Of a stretch of DNA of 64,000 nt, positions 23,638 through 30,961 are shown one piece after another. The first letter of the stretch is position 1; each line of letters begins with the position of its first letter. The DNA lies in assembly GCF_005280295.1 (NCBI RefSeq), contig NZ_CP040020.1, positions 1,922,001 to 1,986,000 of the forward strand, written 5' to 3'. A program made the translations under genes and the position numbers. The stretch is from Brevibacterium sp. CS2. Lineage in GTDB: Bacteria; Actinomycetota; Actinomycetes; Actinomycetales; Brevibacteriaceae. Under the pieces are notes generated by a model. The model had not been told where the DNA came from. It searched no databases and worked only from the letters and a program-made list of their open reading frames with translations.

Positions 23638-24333
23638 TCATGCGGCCTGCTCCAGGGTCAGCAGGGTCGTCTTCGCCTCCAGCCCGCCCAGGTAGCCTCC
23701 CAGGCCGCGGTCGGTGCGCAGCACCCGGTGGCAGGGGACGACGACGGGCAAGGGGTTGGTCGCGCAGGCGGTGCCCACGGCGCGGACGGCGGCGGGGTTG
23801 CCCACGTGAGCGGCCACCTCCTTGTACGTCTGGGTGTGACCGTAGGCGATGTGCGGCAGGTAGTGCTGCACGGTCTGCCGGAAGCCGGTGGACAGGGCGT
23901 AGTCCAGGGGTACGTCGAAGGCGCGGCGGGTGCCGGCGAAGTACTCGGCCAGCTGGGCGGCGACGGTGTCCAGGCGGTCCGGGGCCTCGAGGATGCGGGG
24001 GCTGATCTTCTTCGCGAGCGTCTGCAGGACGGTGTCGAAGTCCTCGCGGGCGAAGGCGACGCGGACCAGGCCCAAGGGGGTGGCCGCCAGCAGCAGGGGG
24101 CCCACGGGCGAATCGAGGGTGCGGTAGGCGACGTCGGCCAGGTCGCGAGCCTCCGCAGTCTGGGCCAGGCGGGTGCGCAGGTCGTCGACTGCGCCGGGTT
24201 CCAGGGAGAAGACCTGCTGGATCTCGGCCCCTGTCCTGTCGAAGCGGTCAGCCGCATCGTGAGGGTCCGTGGCCTCCGTGCGGGTGTCGGTGGGTGTCTC
24301 GGTGCTGTCGCCGAGTGCGGTGGACTCACGCAT
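23638..24333 (-). CDS. ogt: Methylated-DNA-protein-cysteine methyltransferase (Ogt type)
   Basis: This 231-residue suicide alkyltransferase transfers O6-alkyl groups from guanine to its Cys. The active-site motif VVVPCHRVL and downstream GLGGYLGGLEAK are canonical, and the HTH segment is YGHTQTYKEVAAHVG. An N-terminal extension of about 45 Thr/Asp-rich residues precedes the domain. ATG 24333 overlaps the sigma-factor stop by eight bases. It is the first of two MGMT paralogues in this operon. Confidence 0.88.
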   Translation of the reverse strand: MRESTALGDSTETPTDTRTEATDPHDAADRFDRTGAEIQQVFSLEPGAVDDLRTRLAQTAEARDLADVAYRTLDSPVGPLLLAATPLGLVRVAFAREDFDTVLQTLAKKISPRILEAPDRLDTVAAQLAEYFAGTRRAFDVPLDYALSTGFRQTVQHYLPHIAYGHTQTYKEVAAHVGNPAAVRAVGTACATNPLPVVVPCHRVLRTDRGLGGYLGGLEAKTTLLTLEQAA

Positions 24334-24853
24334 CGGGGTGCTCCTTCCGGGTGTGTGCGGTCCGGGCGCTCTGCGCGGCCTCGTCCGCGTGGTGGGTGCG
24401 GCGGAGCGCGCGGATGCCGTCCGCGGCTGCGCGGCGCACCGACTCCGGCGTGCCGCCGATGATCCGGGCGGCCTCCGTGTGGGGCAGTCCACCCAGGTAG
24501 TGGTGGGCGATCGCCAGGCGCTGGCGCTCCGGCAGTCGGGCGACCTGCGCCCAGACATGGACTTCGTCGTCGCGGGCCACTCCCAGCGCGGTGGGTCGTT
24601 CGGGGAGCGCGTCCGTGGGGATCGCGTGCCGGGCACGAGCGCGGGTGATGTCGATCGCCTTGCGGCCGGCGACGCGGACCAGCCAGGCTTCGACGTTCGT
24701 GTCCGCCGGCAGGTCCGGCCACGCCTGGAGCGCGGCGAGGAAGGTCTCCGACCACGCGTCGTCCGCATCGGGGCCCGCGCCCAGCACAGCGCGGCACACC
24801 CGCAGCACGGTGCCCCCGTGGCGGGTGACGGCCTCGTCGAACGGGGTCCTCAT
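24326..24853 (-). CDS. ECF-like RNA polymerase sigma factor
   Basis: This 175-residue sigma-70 family protein has region 2 (DADDAWSETFLAALQAW, with WLVRVAGRKAIDITR) and region 4 (LPERQRLAIAHHYLGGLPHT then EAARIIGGTPESVRRAA). There is no region 1 or 3, as in ECF sigma factors. No anti-sigma gene is adjacent. The ATG immediately follows the stop of the upstream MGMT gene (TAGATG) and its end overlaps ogt, so it is embedded in the alkylation-repair operon and may drive it. Confidence 0.85.
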   Translation of the reverse strand: MRTPFDEAVTRHGGTVLRVCRAVLGAGPDADDAWSETFLAALQAWPDLPADTNVEAWLVRVAGRKAIDITRARARHAIPTDALPERPTALGVARDDEVHVWAQVARLPERQRLAIAHHYLGGLPHTEAARIIGGTPESVRRAAADGIRALRRTHHADEAAQSARTAHTRKEHPDA

Positions 24854-25366
24854 CTAGAAGAGCCTGCTCTCCGCGGTGGTCGGATCCTCGAGCTCCAGCA
24901 GGTGCCGTTTGCGCTCCAGCCCGCCGGCGTACCCGGTGAGGGACCCGTCCGATCCCACGACACGATGGCACGGGATGACGATGCTGACCGGGTTGCGGCC
25001 CACGACCTGTCCCACGCGCTGGGCCAGGTGCCGGTTGCCCAGATGCTCCGCCAGCGCACCGTACGTCGTCGTCTCGCCGTAGGGGATCTCCCGCAGCAGC
25101 GCCCACACCCGCTGGGAGAAGTCGTCGCCGTCCGTGCGCACCGGGACCTCGAACTCCCGGCGCTCGCCCGCGAGGTAGTCGTCCAGCTGTTCCGCGACGA
25201 CGGAGATCACCGGGTCCGCCGAGGCCTGGGCCGGCTCCCCGAACGCGTCCGGTTCCGGCAGGGTCCAGTGGCCGGGGAAGTAGACGCCGGTCAGCGCCTC
25301 GTCGCGGGCGACCACGACCAGTTCACCCAGCTCCGTGTCGATCCGTCCGTGCCGCAGTCCGTCCAT
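24854..25366 (-). CDS. Methylated-DNA-protein-cysteine methyltransferase, second paralogue
   Basis: This 170-residue MGMT has a methyltransferase ribonuclease-like N-terminal domain (about 1-80) and a DNA-binding domain with YGETTTYGALAEHLG. The acceptor Cys is in SIVIPCHRVVG and the C-terminal motif is SLTGYAGGLERKRHL. Start 25366 was chosen over 25408 because GGTGAGG lies directly upstream. It is the first gene of the operon MGMT-sigma-ogt-alkB-tag-alkA. Confidence 0.87.
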   Translation of the reverse strand: MDGLRHGRIDTELGELVVVARDEALTGVYFPGHWTLPEPDAFGEPAQASADPVISVVAEQLDDYLAGERREFEVPVRTDGDDFSQRVWALLREIPYGETTTYGALAEHLGNRHLAQRVGQVVGRNPVSIVIPCHRVVGSDGSLTGYAGGLERKRHLLELEDPTTAESRLF

Positions 25367-25479
25367 CGTCCTCACCTCTTCCAGGGGGTCACGTTCATCC
25401 TCTCGCACGGAAGACGCGTGAGCGCATCGATTCGTGAGGTGGTCCTTCAGATCGCTGGATGCAGCGCGCAGGAGGGAGG

Positions 25480-25634
25480 CGGCGGGGTCCGCGGTCCAGC
25501 ACGGTCACCTGCGACCCGTACTGGGCGGACAACGAGGCGAACTCGATGCCGATGCAGCCGCCGCCCACGACGGCGAGCTCGCGGGGCAGCGGCGAGTGCT
25601 GGAGGGTGATCGAGTCGTGGATGCGGCCGCCCAC
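25480..25634 (-). pseudogene. Remnant of an FAD/NAD-dependent disulfide oxidoreductase
   Basis: The minus-strand frame reads DSITLQHSPLPRELAVVGGG followed by CIGIEFASLSAQYGSQVTVLD. This is the NAD-binding Rossmann start of class-I pyridine nucleotide-disulfide oxidoreductases (mercuric reductase/lipoamide dehydrogenase type). Similarity stops on both sides after about 50 residues and there is no start codon or second half. It is an internal fragment left between the MGMT gene and the serine hydrolase. Confidence 0.65.
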
Positions 25635-25651
25635 CCGTGCCGGGGGACGGG

Positions 25652-26332
25652 TCAGGCCCCTGCAGCCGCGGAGCCCTCGAGAGCGCGCAGGACCTCCGGC
25701 AGCTGGGTCACCCCGTGGCGCTCCAGGAAGTGGCGAGCGCCCGGGATCACCTGGACACGCGCGCCGAGGTCGCGGGCGAACGCGTCGGAGAGTGCCGGGA
25801 CGACGAGCGGATCGTCGTTTGACCGGATGACCGTCACGCGGCCCAGGCGCGGGCGTGTGCCCGGCAGATCGGCCCCGTCCAGGAAGGGAGCAAGACCGTG
25901 GGCCGCGAACGTATCGAGCCCCTCGTCACCGGTGGTCGGCAGCGTCTGCGCGAACGGGGAGACGGCGACGAACGCGCCCAGTGAGGCGGGTCCGGTCGCG
26001 TGCTGCCGCGGCAGCGTCTGCGACTCCGCCGCCCCCGACTCAGTCCCCGGCTCCGCCTCTCCCTGCTCTGCCGCCAGTCGCTGCACGGCGCGCACCGTCG
26101 TGATGCAGCCCAGGCTGTGCGCGATGACAGCGGTGCGGGCATCGAGGGTGCCGATCGTCCGGGCGACCGTCGTGATCCAGGCGTCCGCGTCCGGTGTCGC
26201 CGAGTCCGGCAGGGCCAGCACCCGAGCGGCTGGTTCCGTCCGGGCCAGCCACGGGAACCAGTGCTTCTGCGGGGAGGCGCGGAAGCCGTGGACGACGACG
26301 ATGCGGTCGAAGGGCGCCGATGCGGGATCCAT
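25652..26332 (-). CDS. RBBP9/YdeN-family alpha/beta hydrolase
   Basis: This 226-residue serine hydrolase is of the YdeN/RBBP9 family. It has an N-terminal VVVHGFRASPQKHWFPWL (the family's HGxxxxPxxHWFPWL), nucleophile AHSLGC, acid SNDDPLV and catalytic His GARHFLE. Start ATG 26332 (MDPASAP) is preferred over GTG 26341. A low-complexity Glu/Ser/Ala insert (residues ~95-115) precedes the third quarter. The substrate is unknown. Confidence 0.78.
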   Translation of the reverse strand: MDPASAPFDRIVVVHGFRASPQKHWFPWLARTEPAARVLALPDSATPDADAWITTVARTIGTLDARTAVIAHSLGCITTVRAVQRLAAEQGEAEPGTESGAAESQTLPRQHATGPASLGAFVAVSPFAQTLPTTGDEGLDTFAAHGLAPFLDGADLPGTRPRLGRVTVIRSNDDPLVVPALSDAFARDLGARVQVIPGARHFLERHGVTQLPEVLRALEGSAAAGA

Positions 26333-26437
26333 GCAACGCACGATACGCGGGTGCGGGGTCTCGCGGGGGATCCCGCGCAGGGTAGCCGGACGGGCGTGCG
26401 CTGAGCATCGTCGCGGAGTGCCAGCGAGCCGCCTGCC

Positions 26438-26689
26438 TCAGGCGCGGTACGTGCCGCCCAGTGCCCGCTCCAGCGGAATCGAGCCGTCCTGCCAGGGGGT
26501 CAGCACCCACACCAGCGCGTAGAGGCCCAGGCCCACGACGGGCAGGAGGAAGGACAGGAGCACGAGGACGCGCACCAGCCACACGTTCATGCCCAGGGAG
26601 ACGGCCAGCCCGCCGCTGATGCCGGTGAGGAGTCGCTGGGGACCGCGGCGGAAGCCCATGTTCCTGATGGTGTCGAAGAAGGAGTTCAT
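26438..26689 (-). CDS. PspC domain membrane protein
   Basis: This 83-residue protein contains a PspC domain: RLLTGISGGLAVSLGMNVWL followed by VRVLVLLSFLLPVVGLGLYA and LVWVLTPW. The hydrophobic stretch forms one long or two short membrane helices. PspC proteins take part in envelope-stress sensing. ATG 26689 was chosen because the upstream frame (reading Arg/Thr-rich sequence) is the shadow of the LacI gene's repeats. Confidence 0.78.
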   Translation of the reverse strand: MNSFFDTIRNMGFRRGPQRLLTGISGGLAVSLGMNVWLVRVLVLLSFLLPVVGLGLYALVWVLTPWQDGSIPLERALGGTYRA

Positions 26690-26762
26690 GCCCACCACGG
26701 TACGGACCGGCGGACGCGAGCACAGGGTGGTCAGCCGGATTCCGGGCGGGGGAGAACCCCAC

Positions 26763-27914
26763 TCAGCCCGAGGCCGCGGCCGGGTCCGCTGACCGGTTCG
26801 GTCCCGTGCCCGGCGGGTCCGCCGCGTCGCCCGTCGGGTTCGCCGCATCGCCCGTCGGGTTCGCCGCATCGCCCGTCTGGTTCGCAGTCTCCCGGTCTGC
26901 GTCCGGATGCCACGTGCTGGACTCCCGCTCGCGCAGGACCGGACGGACGATCAGCTCTGCGTCGGAAGCGCGCCCGGCCAGCCTCTCGAGGACCATCCCC
27001 GCCGCCAACCGCCCCATCTCCTCACGCGGCTGGTTCACGCTGGTGAGATGGGGCCGGATCATGAGCGCCGCCGCCGAGGAGTCGTACCCCACCACGCTCA
27101 GCTGCTGCGGCACCCGCACGCCCAGCGCGGCCGCCCGGTGCATGACGCGCACCGCCGCGATGTCGTTCGCGGCGAACACCGCGGTGGGCGCGGTCGACCG
27201 TCCCGCGCGGATCCGCTCGAGGAATGCATCGATCTGCTCCTCCATCGCCGCCCAGTCCGCCGCCGGCCCGATGACGCGGGCCTGTCCCTCGAGTCCCAGC
27301 CGAGCGGCCTCCGCGAGGAACCCCGCCCGGCGCGCCGCCGGCCCGGGCCGCGTCGACATCGTCACGTGGACGAGCCGCGTGTGCCCCAGCCGGACGAGGT
27401 GGCGGACGGCCTGCGCGGCGCCGGCCGCGTCGTCGCCGCGGACCATGTCGACCCCGGTCGCCGGGTCCTGCATCCGCCCGATCACCGCGACCGGCAGGAC
27501 GGTCGCCGCGTCCTCGAGGGCGGCCGGCCGCAACCACGTCGTCACCGCGACGATGCCGTCGACGCCGAACCCCAGCATCCGGTCCAGCTGCCGCTCCAGG
27601 TGCGCGCTGTCGCGGCGGCCGTGCCCGATCACGACCGCCGCCCCCACGGATTCCGCGTGCTTCTCGATCCCCGTGATGACGTCCGTGTGGTACGGGTTGC
27701 CCAGGTCCGTGGGCAGGACGCCCAGGACCCGGCCCTCGCGTCCGGCCCGTCCCCGCACCGGGTACCCCACCGCCCGCGCGGCCGCGAGGATCCTGAGCCG
27801 GGTCGCCTGCGTGAGGCCCGTCCTGTCGTTCATGACCATCGACACCGCCGAGGCCGACACCCCCGCCGCCTGCGCCACATCCGCCAGCGTGGCCCGCCCC
27901 GATCGTGCTCCCAT
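26763..27914 (-). CDS. LacI-family transcriptional regulator
   Basis: This 383-residue regulator has an N-terminal LacI HTH (ATLADVAQAAGVSASAVSMV, about 8-28) and a periplasmic-binding-protein-like effector domain (GVLPTDLGNPYHTDVITGIE; AVFAANDIAAVRVM; VVGYDSSAAALMIRPHLTSV). The C-terminus ends in an odd low-complexity tail with three ~7-residue repeats (GDAANPT), encoded by a 21-bp tandem DNA repeat. It diverges from the HAD gene and ECF transporter operon and probably controls them through the palindrome between. Confidence 0.87.
   Translation of the reverse strand: MGARSGRATLADVAQAAGVSASAVSMVMNDRTGLTQATRLRILAAARAVGYPVRGRAGREGRVLGVLPTDLGNPYHTDVITGIEKHAESVGAAVVIGHGRRDSAHLERQLDRMLGFGVDGIVAVTTWLRPAALEDAATVLPVAVIGRMQDPATGVDMVRGDDAAGAAQAVRHLVRLGHTRLVHVTMSTRPGPAARRAGFLAEAARLGLEGQARVIGPAADWAAMEEQIDAFLERIRAGRSTAPTAVFAANDIAAVRVMHRAAALGVRVPQQLSVVGYDSSAAALMIRPHLTSVNQPREEMGRLAAGMVLERLAGRASDAELIVRPVLRERESSTWHPDADRETANQTGDAANPTGDAANPTGDAADPPGTGPNRSADPAAASG
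26821..26884. repeat. 21-bp tandem repeat in the LacI gene tail
   Basis: About three copies of a 21-bp unit based on GCATCGCCCGTCGGGTTCGC are arranged head to tail, in frame. They encode the GDAANPT repeats at the regulator's C-terminus. The copy number may vary between strains. Confidence 0.7.
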
Positions 27915-27956
27915 GCCCCCTGCTTAGCACCGCCGGCATCGGTGACGGGACATGTA

Positions 27957-27970
27957 CTGCAGATCTGCAG
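27957..27970. promoter_or_regulatory. Palindrome in the lacI/HAD divergent region
   Basis: CTGCAGATCTGCAG is a perfect 14-bp palindrome lying 43 bp from the LacI start and 78 bp before the HAD gene. LacI-family operators are palindromes of this size, though usually with a central CG; here the centre is AT. No other palindrome of similar quality lies in the gap. Confidence 0.5.
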
Positions 27971-28047
27971 AAGATGTGGCTGTGCGGTGGCCGCCGGTTC
28001 ACCGCCGGTTCATCCGGGGACCGGACCGGCTCCGTAGCGTGACCGCC

Positions 28048-29868
28048 ATGAACTCCGTCCACACCGTTCCCGCGCCTGCTCCCGGCCCCGCGCTCACCGC
28101 GCAGGACACCGCGACCGCCGGCACCGCGCCGGCCGCCCAGGCCGTCGTCGCCCCCTCCGCTCCCGCCGCGCTCGTCCAGCCGCGCGCGCTGCTGCTGGAC
28201 TTCGGCGGTGTGGTCGTCTCGACGACCGCACGCGAGGACTGGGCGCAGACACTGGCGGACACCGTGCTGCACCTGGCCGCAGGCGCCGGCTTCGACCTGG
28301 ACCGCGACCTGGTCGAGCAGTCGCTGCGGACGGGACGTTCCGCCCTGTCCCTGTGGAAGAACGCCTCCTCCCGCCGCCAGGAGCCGCGCGAGCTGGCACC
28401 CGGTGAGATCGTCGAGGACTTCCTCCTGTCCGATCTGCCCGGTCCGGCCCGCCGCGCGCTCGCCCTGGACGCCGCCCGCATCCTCGCGGCGAAGAGCCGG
28501 GCGGTCTCCGATCACCACGTGCGCCCCGGCATCCCGGAGCTGCTGTCACTGGCACGCGAGCGCGGGATCGGGCTGGGCATCGTCTCGAACGCCCACGCCG
28601 GCGGCGCGCACCGGGAGATCCTCCGGGAGAAGGGTCTCGACGGGTGCTTCGGCGTCCAGGTCTACTCCGACGAGGTGGGCATCCGGAAGCCGCACCCCGG
28701 CATGATCCGCCTGGCCGCTGAAGCGCTGGGGGCCGCTCCGCACGAGACCTGGTACGTGGGCGACACCGTCGACCGCGACGTGGTCGCCGGCCGCCGCGCC
28801 GGTGCCGGCCGCGTCATCATCACCCGTGACCGTCGCACCGACCACCCGCCGTTCTCGGTCGCGGACACCCCCGACCTCGTCCTCGACACCCCCGCGGGCC
28901 TGCTGGACGAACTGCGCCGGTCCGTCCCCGCGGGGACGTGGGAGAACTCCACCGCCGAGGCCGCTCGATCCGACGCCGCCGAGGCCGCTCGATCCGACGC
29001 CGCCGGGCCCGTGTCCGCCGTGGTCGGGTCCGCGGACCCGACGTCGACGGGGAGCCGGCCGGGGCCTCGGCGGGTCGCCCTGCTGCTGGACCACGGAGGC
29101 GTGCTCACGACCTCGGTCGCCAATCCGGACCGGGACGCGGTCATGGGGCAGGCCCTCGTGGAGCTGTCGCAGCGGTGCGGGCATCCGATCACGCTGGAGG
29201 CCGCGTCCGCGGCGATGCGGGACGGCTGGGAGCGGCACCGGGCGCGGAAGCGATCCCGCGACGTCCTCACCGACCCCGCCCACCGCTTCGACGAGGTCGA
29301 CCCGGCCGTGCTGTGGGGCGACCTGGTGGGCGCGGACCTGCCGGAGCCGGTGCGCGCGGCGATGCGGCTCGAGGCCGCGGAGCTGTCCTACCTGCTGCAC
29401 CGGACGAAGGGCACGCCCAGCCCGCGCGAGGGTGCGCTCGAGCTGGTCCGGTGGGCGCACGCGCAGGGGATCGTCGTGGGGATCGTGTCGAACACGATCT
29501 CCGGCCGCGGTGTGCGCGCCACGCTGGCCGACTACGGGATCCTCGACCTGCTGGGCCCCGGTGCGTACTCGGACGAGGTGGGTGTGCGGAAGCCCGGGAC
29601 CGCCGTGTTCGCGGCGGCCCTGTCCGGCCTGCAGGTGGAGCCGGCGGACGTCGTCTACGTGGGCGACAAGGCGCTCAACGACGGCCGCGGCGGGCGCGAC
29701 GCCGGGATCGGCACCGTCTGCCTGCTGCGTGGCGGCAAGGACGCGGACGCCGCCCTCGACGAAGCGCTGGCCCAGGGCTGGGCCGACCACGTCCTGGACG
29801 GCCCCGCGGATGTCATCGACGTCCTCGGCGCGCGCCTGGCACCTGATTCCGAGCCCTTACCGGCCTGA
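28048..29868 (+). CDS. Tandem two-domain HAD-superfamily protein
   Basis: This 606-residue protein contains two complete HAD-IA hydrolase domains joined by an Ala/Ser/Asp linker (about residues 290-345). Domain 1: motif I LLLDFGGVVVS, motif II GIVSNAH, motif III SDEVGIRKPHP, motif IV VGDTVDRDV. Domain 2: LLLDHGGVLTT, GIVSNT, SDEVGVRKPG, VGDKALNDG. In both, the second Asp of motif I (DxD) is Gly, as in other DxGG HAD proteins, so phosphatase activity may be altered. The 9-residue linker element EAARSDAA is duplicated. ATG 28048 was chosen; upstream frame is intergenic. It is the first gene before the ECF transporter. Confidence 0.8.
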   Translation: MNSVHTVPAPAPGPALTAQDTATAGTAPAAQAVVAPSAPAALVQPRALLLDFGGVVVSTTAREDWAQTLADTVLHLAAGAGFDLDRDLVEQSLRTGRSALSLWKNASSRRQEPRELAPGEIVEDFLLSDLPGPARRALALDAARILAAKSRAVSDHHVRPGIPELLSLARERGIGLGIVSNAHAGGAHREILREKGLDGCFGVQVYSDEVGIRKPHPGMIRLAAEALGAAPHETWYVGDTVDRDVVAGRRAGAGRVIITRDRRTDHPPFSVADTPDLVLDTPAGLLDELRRSVPAGTWENSTAEAARSDAAEAARSDAAGPVSAVVGSADPTSTGSRPGPRRVALLLDHGGVLTTSVANPDRDAVMGQALVELSQRCGHPITLEAASAAMRDGWERHRARKRSRDVLTDPAHRFDEVDPAVLWGDLVGADLPEPVRAAMRLEAAELSYLLHRTKGTPSPREGALELVRWAHAQGIVVGIVSNTISGRGVRATLADYGILDLLGPGAYSDEVGVRKPGTAVFAAALSGLQVEPADVVYVGDKALNDGRGGRDAGIGTVCLLRGGKDADAALDEALAQGWADHVLDGPADVIDVLGARLAPDSEPLPA

Positions 29869-30010
29869 CCCCAGCCTTCGCGCCCTCACCCGCCTGACGT
29901 CCGCCACCGGACCAGCACCGGACTGACCGACCCTCCCGTCCTCCGTTCCGAACCGACCTTCCCTCCTGACCTCGCCGACGTCACCGCCCTGCCTCACTGA
30001 AGGAGACCCC

Positions 30011-30934
30011 ATGTCCACCCAGACCCCCGCCCCCGCCGACGAGCGTCGCGGCACTCTGCGCGGTGCCGTCGACGGCATCCGCAGCGTCGAGCTCACTACG
30101 TCCCAGAAGCTCATGGTGTTCGTGCTGTCGATGTCCCTCTTCGGACTGTCGAACATCATCCTCGAGATCATCCCGGACCCCTCGATCGGCCCCGTCGACA
30201 TCTCCGTGTCCTACATGGTGTTCGTGCCGCTCACGATCGCCGCACTCTTCTCCCCGTTCTGGGCCGCCCTGGGCGCGCCGCTGGGCGAGATCGTCTTCAC
30301 CGACCTCCTCATGGGCGACTTCTCCGGCCTCGCGGAGATCGAGGGCTACCTCCAGATGTTCCTCGCCGTCTTCATCGCAGGCTCCCTGATCCGCAACCCC
30401 CGCTCGAAGGGGCAGATCGCGGTGGGCTCGATCGTCCTGGTCCTGGTCGACAAGATCCTCTCCGCCATCGTCGACCTGTCGAAGGTGTGGATCGGCGTCG
30501 AGGACGCCGAGTTCGTCGAGGGCCTGCCCCAGTCCATGCTGGCGCTGGAGACCCTGGGTCTGGGCGTCGACGTCGTCATGTCCGGCGTCCTCCTGGGCGC
30601 GATCCCCGCGGTCTGGCTCATCCCCGCCCTGCACGGGAAGATCGAGCCGCTCATGGGCATGCGGCCCCGTGTCGCGGGTGAGCCGATCCCGGGACAGGCG
30701 CAGGCCTCGGGCGTCTTCGTGGGCTTCGCCGTGCTCCTGTCGATCGTGAGCTTCGGCTTCGCGTTCCTCGAGGCGTTCGACATCTCCGCGGGCGCGTTCG
30801 AGCCGGACTTCCTCGACATGTTCGGCGACTGGTTCATCCTCGTCTCCATCGTCGCGATCGTGGTGGTGCTGGGCCTGGCGATCCTGCTGTTCCGCCTGTC
30901 GCGGACCTCGAAGTCGACCGCGGACCGGTCCTGA
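30011..30934 (+). CDS. ECF transporter S component (putative)
   Basis: This 307-residue integral membrane protein has about six to seven helices (for example LMVFVLSMSLFGLSNIILEI, SYMVFVPLTIAALF, GVFVGFAVLLSIVSFGFAFL). Its place directly before an EcfA-type double ATPase and an EcfT-like protein marks it as the substrate-binding S component. It is longer than common S components (~180-200 residues) because of two extra C-terminal helices. AAGGAGA lies 4-10 bases before the ATG. The substrate is unknown. Confidence 0.7.
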   Translation: MSTQTPAPADERRGTLRGAVDGIRSVELTTSQKLMVFVLSMSLFGLSNIILEIIPDPSIGPVDISVSYMVFVPLTIAALFSPFWAALGAPLGEIVFTDLLMGDFSGLAEIEGYLQMFLAVFIAGSLIRNPRSKGQIAVGSIVLVLVDKILSAIVDLSKVWIGVEDAEFVEGLPQSMLALETLGLGVDVVMSGVLLGAIPAVWLIPALHGKIEPLMGMRPRVAGEPIPGQAQASGVFVGFAVLLSIVSFGFAFLEAFDISAGAFEPDFLDMFGDWFILVSIVAIVVVLGLAILLFRLSRTSKSTADRS

Positions 30935-30961
30935 ACCGGATCGTCTGAGAAGGAGCCCCTC

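Noticed and set aside
21398..24462. Several long plus-strand open frames opposite the alkylation operon
   Set aside because: They are Arg/Pro/Gly-rich shadows of the minus-strand repair genes, produced by high GC, and have no recognisable domains or RBS.
27022..28518. 498-codon minus-strand open frame across the LacI and HAD genes
   Set aside because: Gly/Arg/Ala-rich antisense frame with no domain; the LacI and HAD frames on this region have full family motifs.
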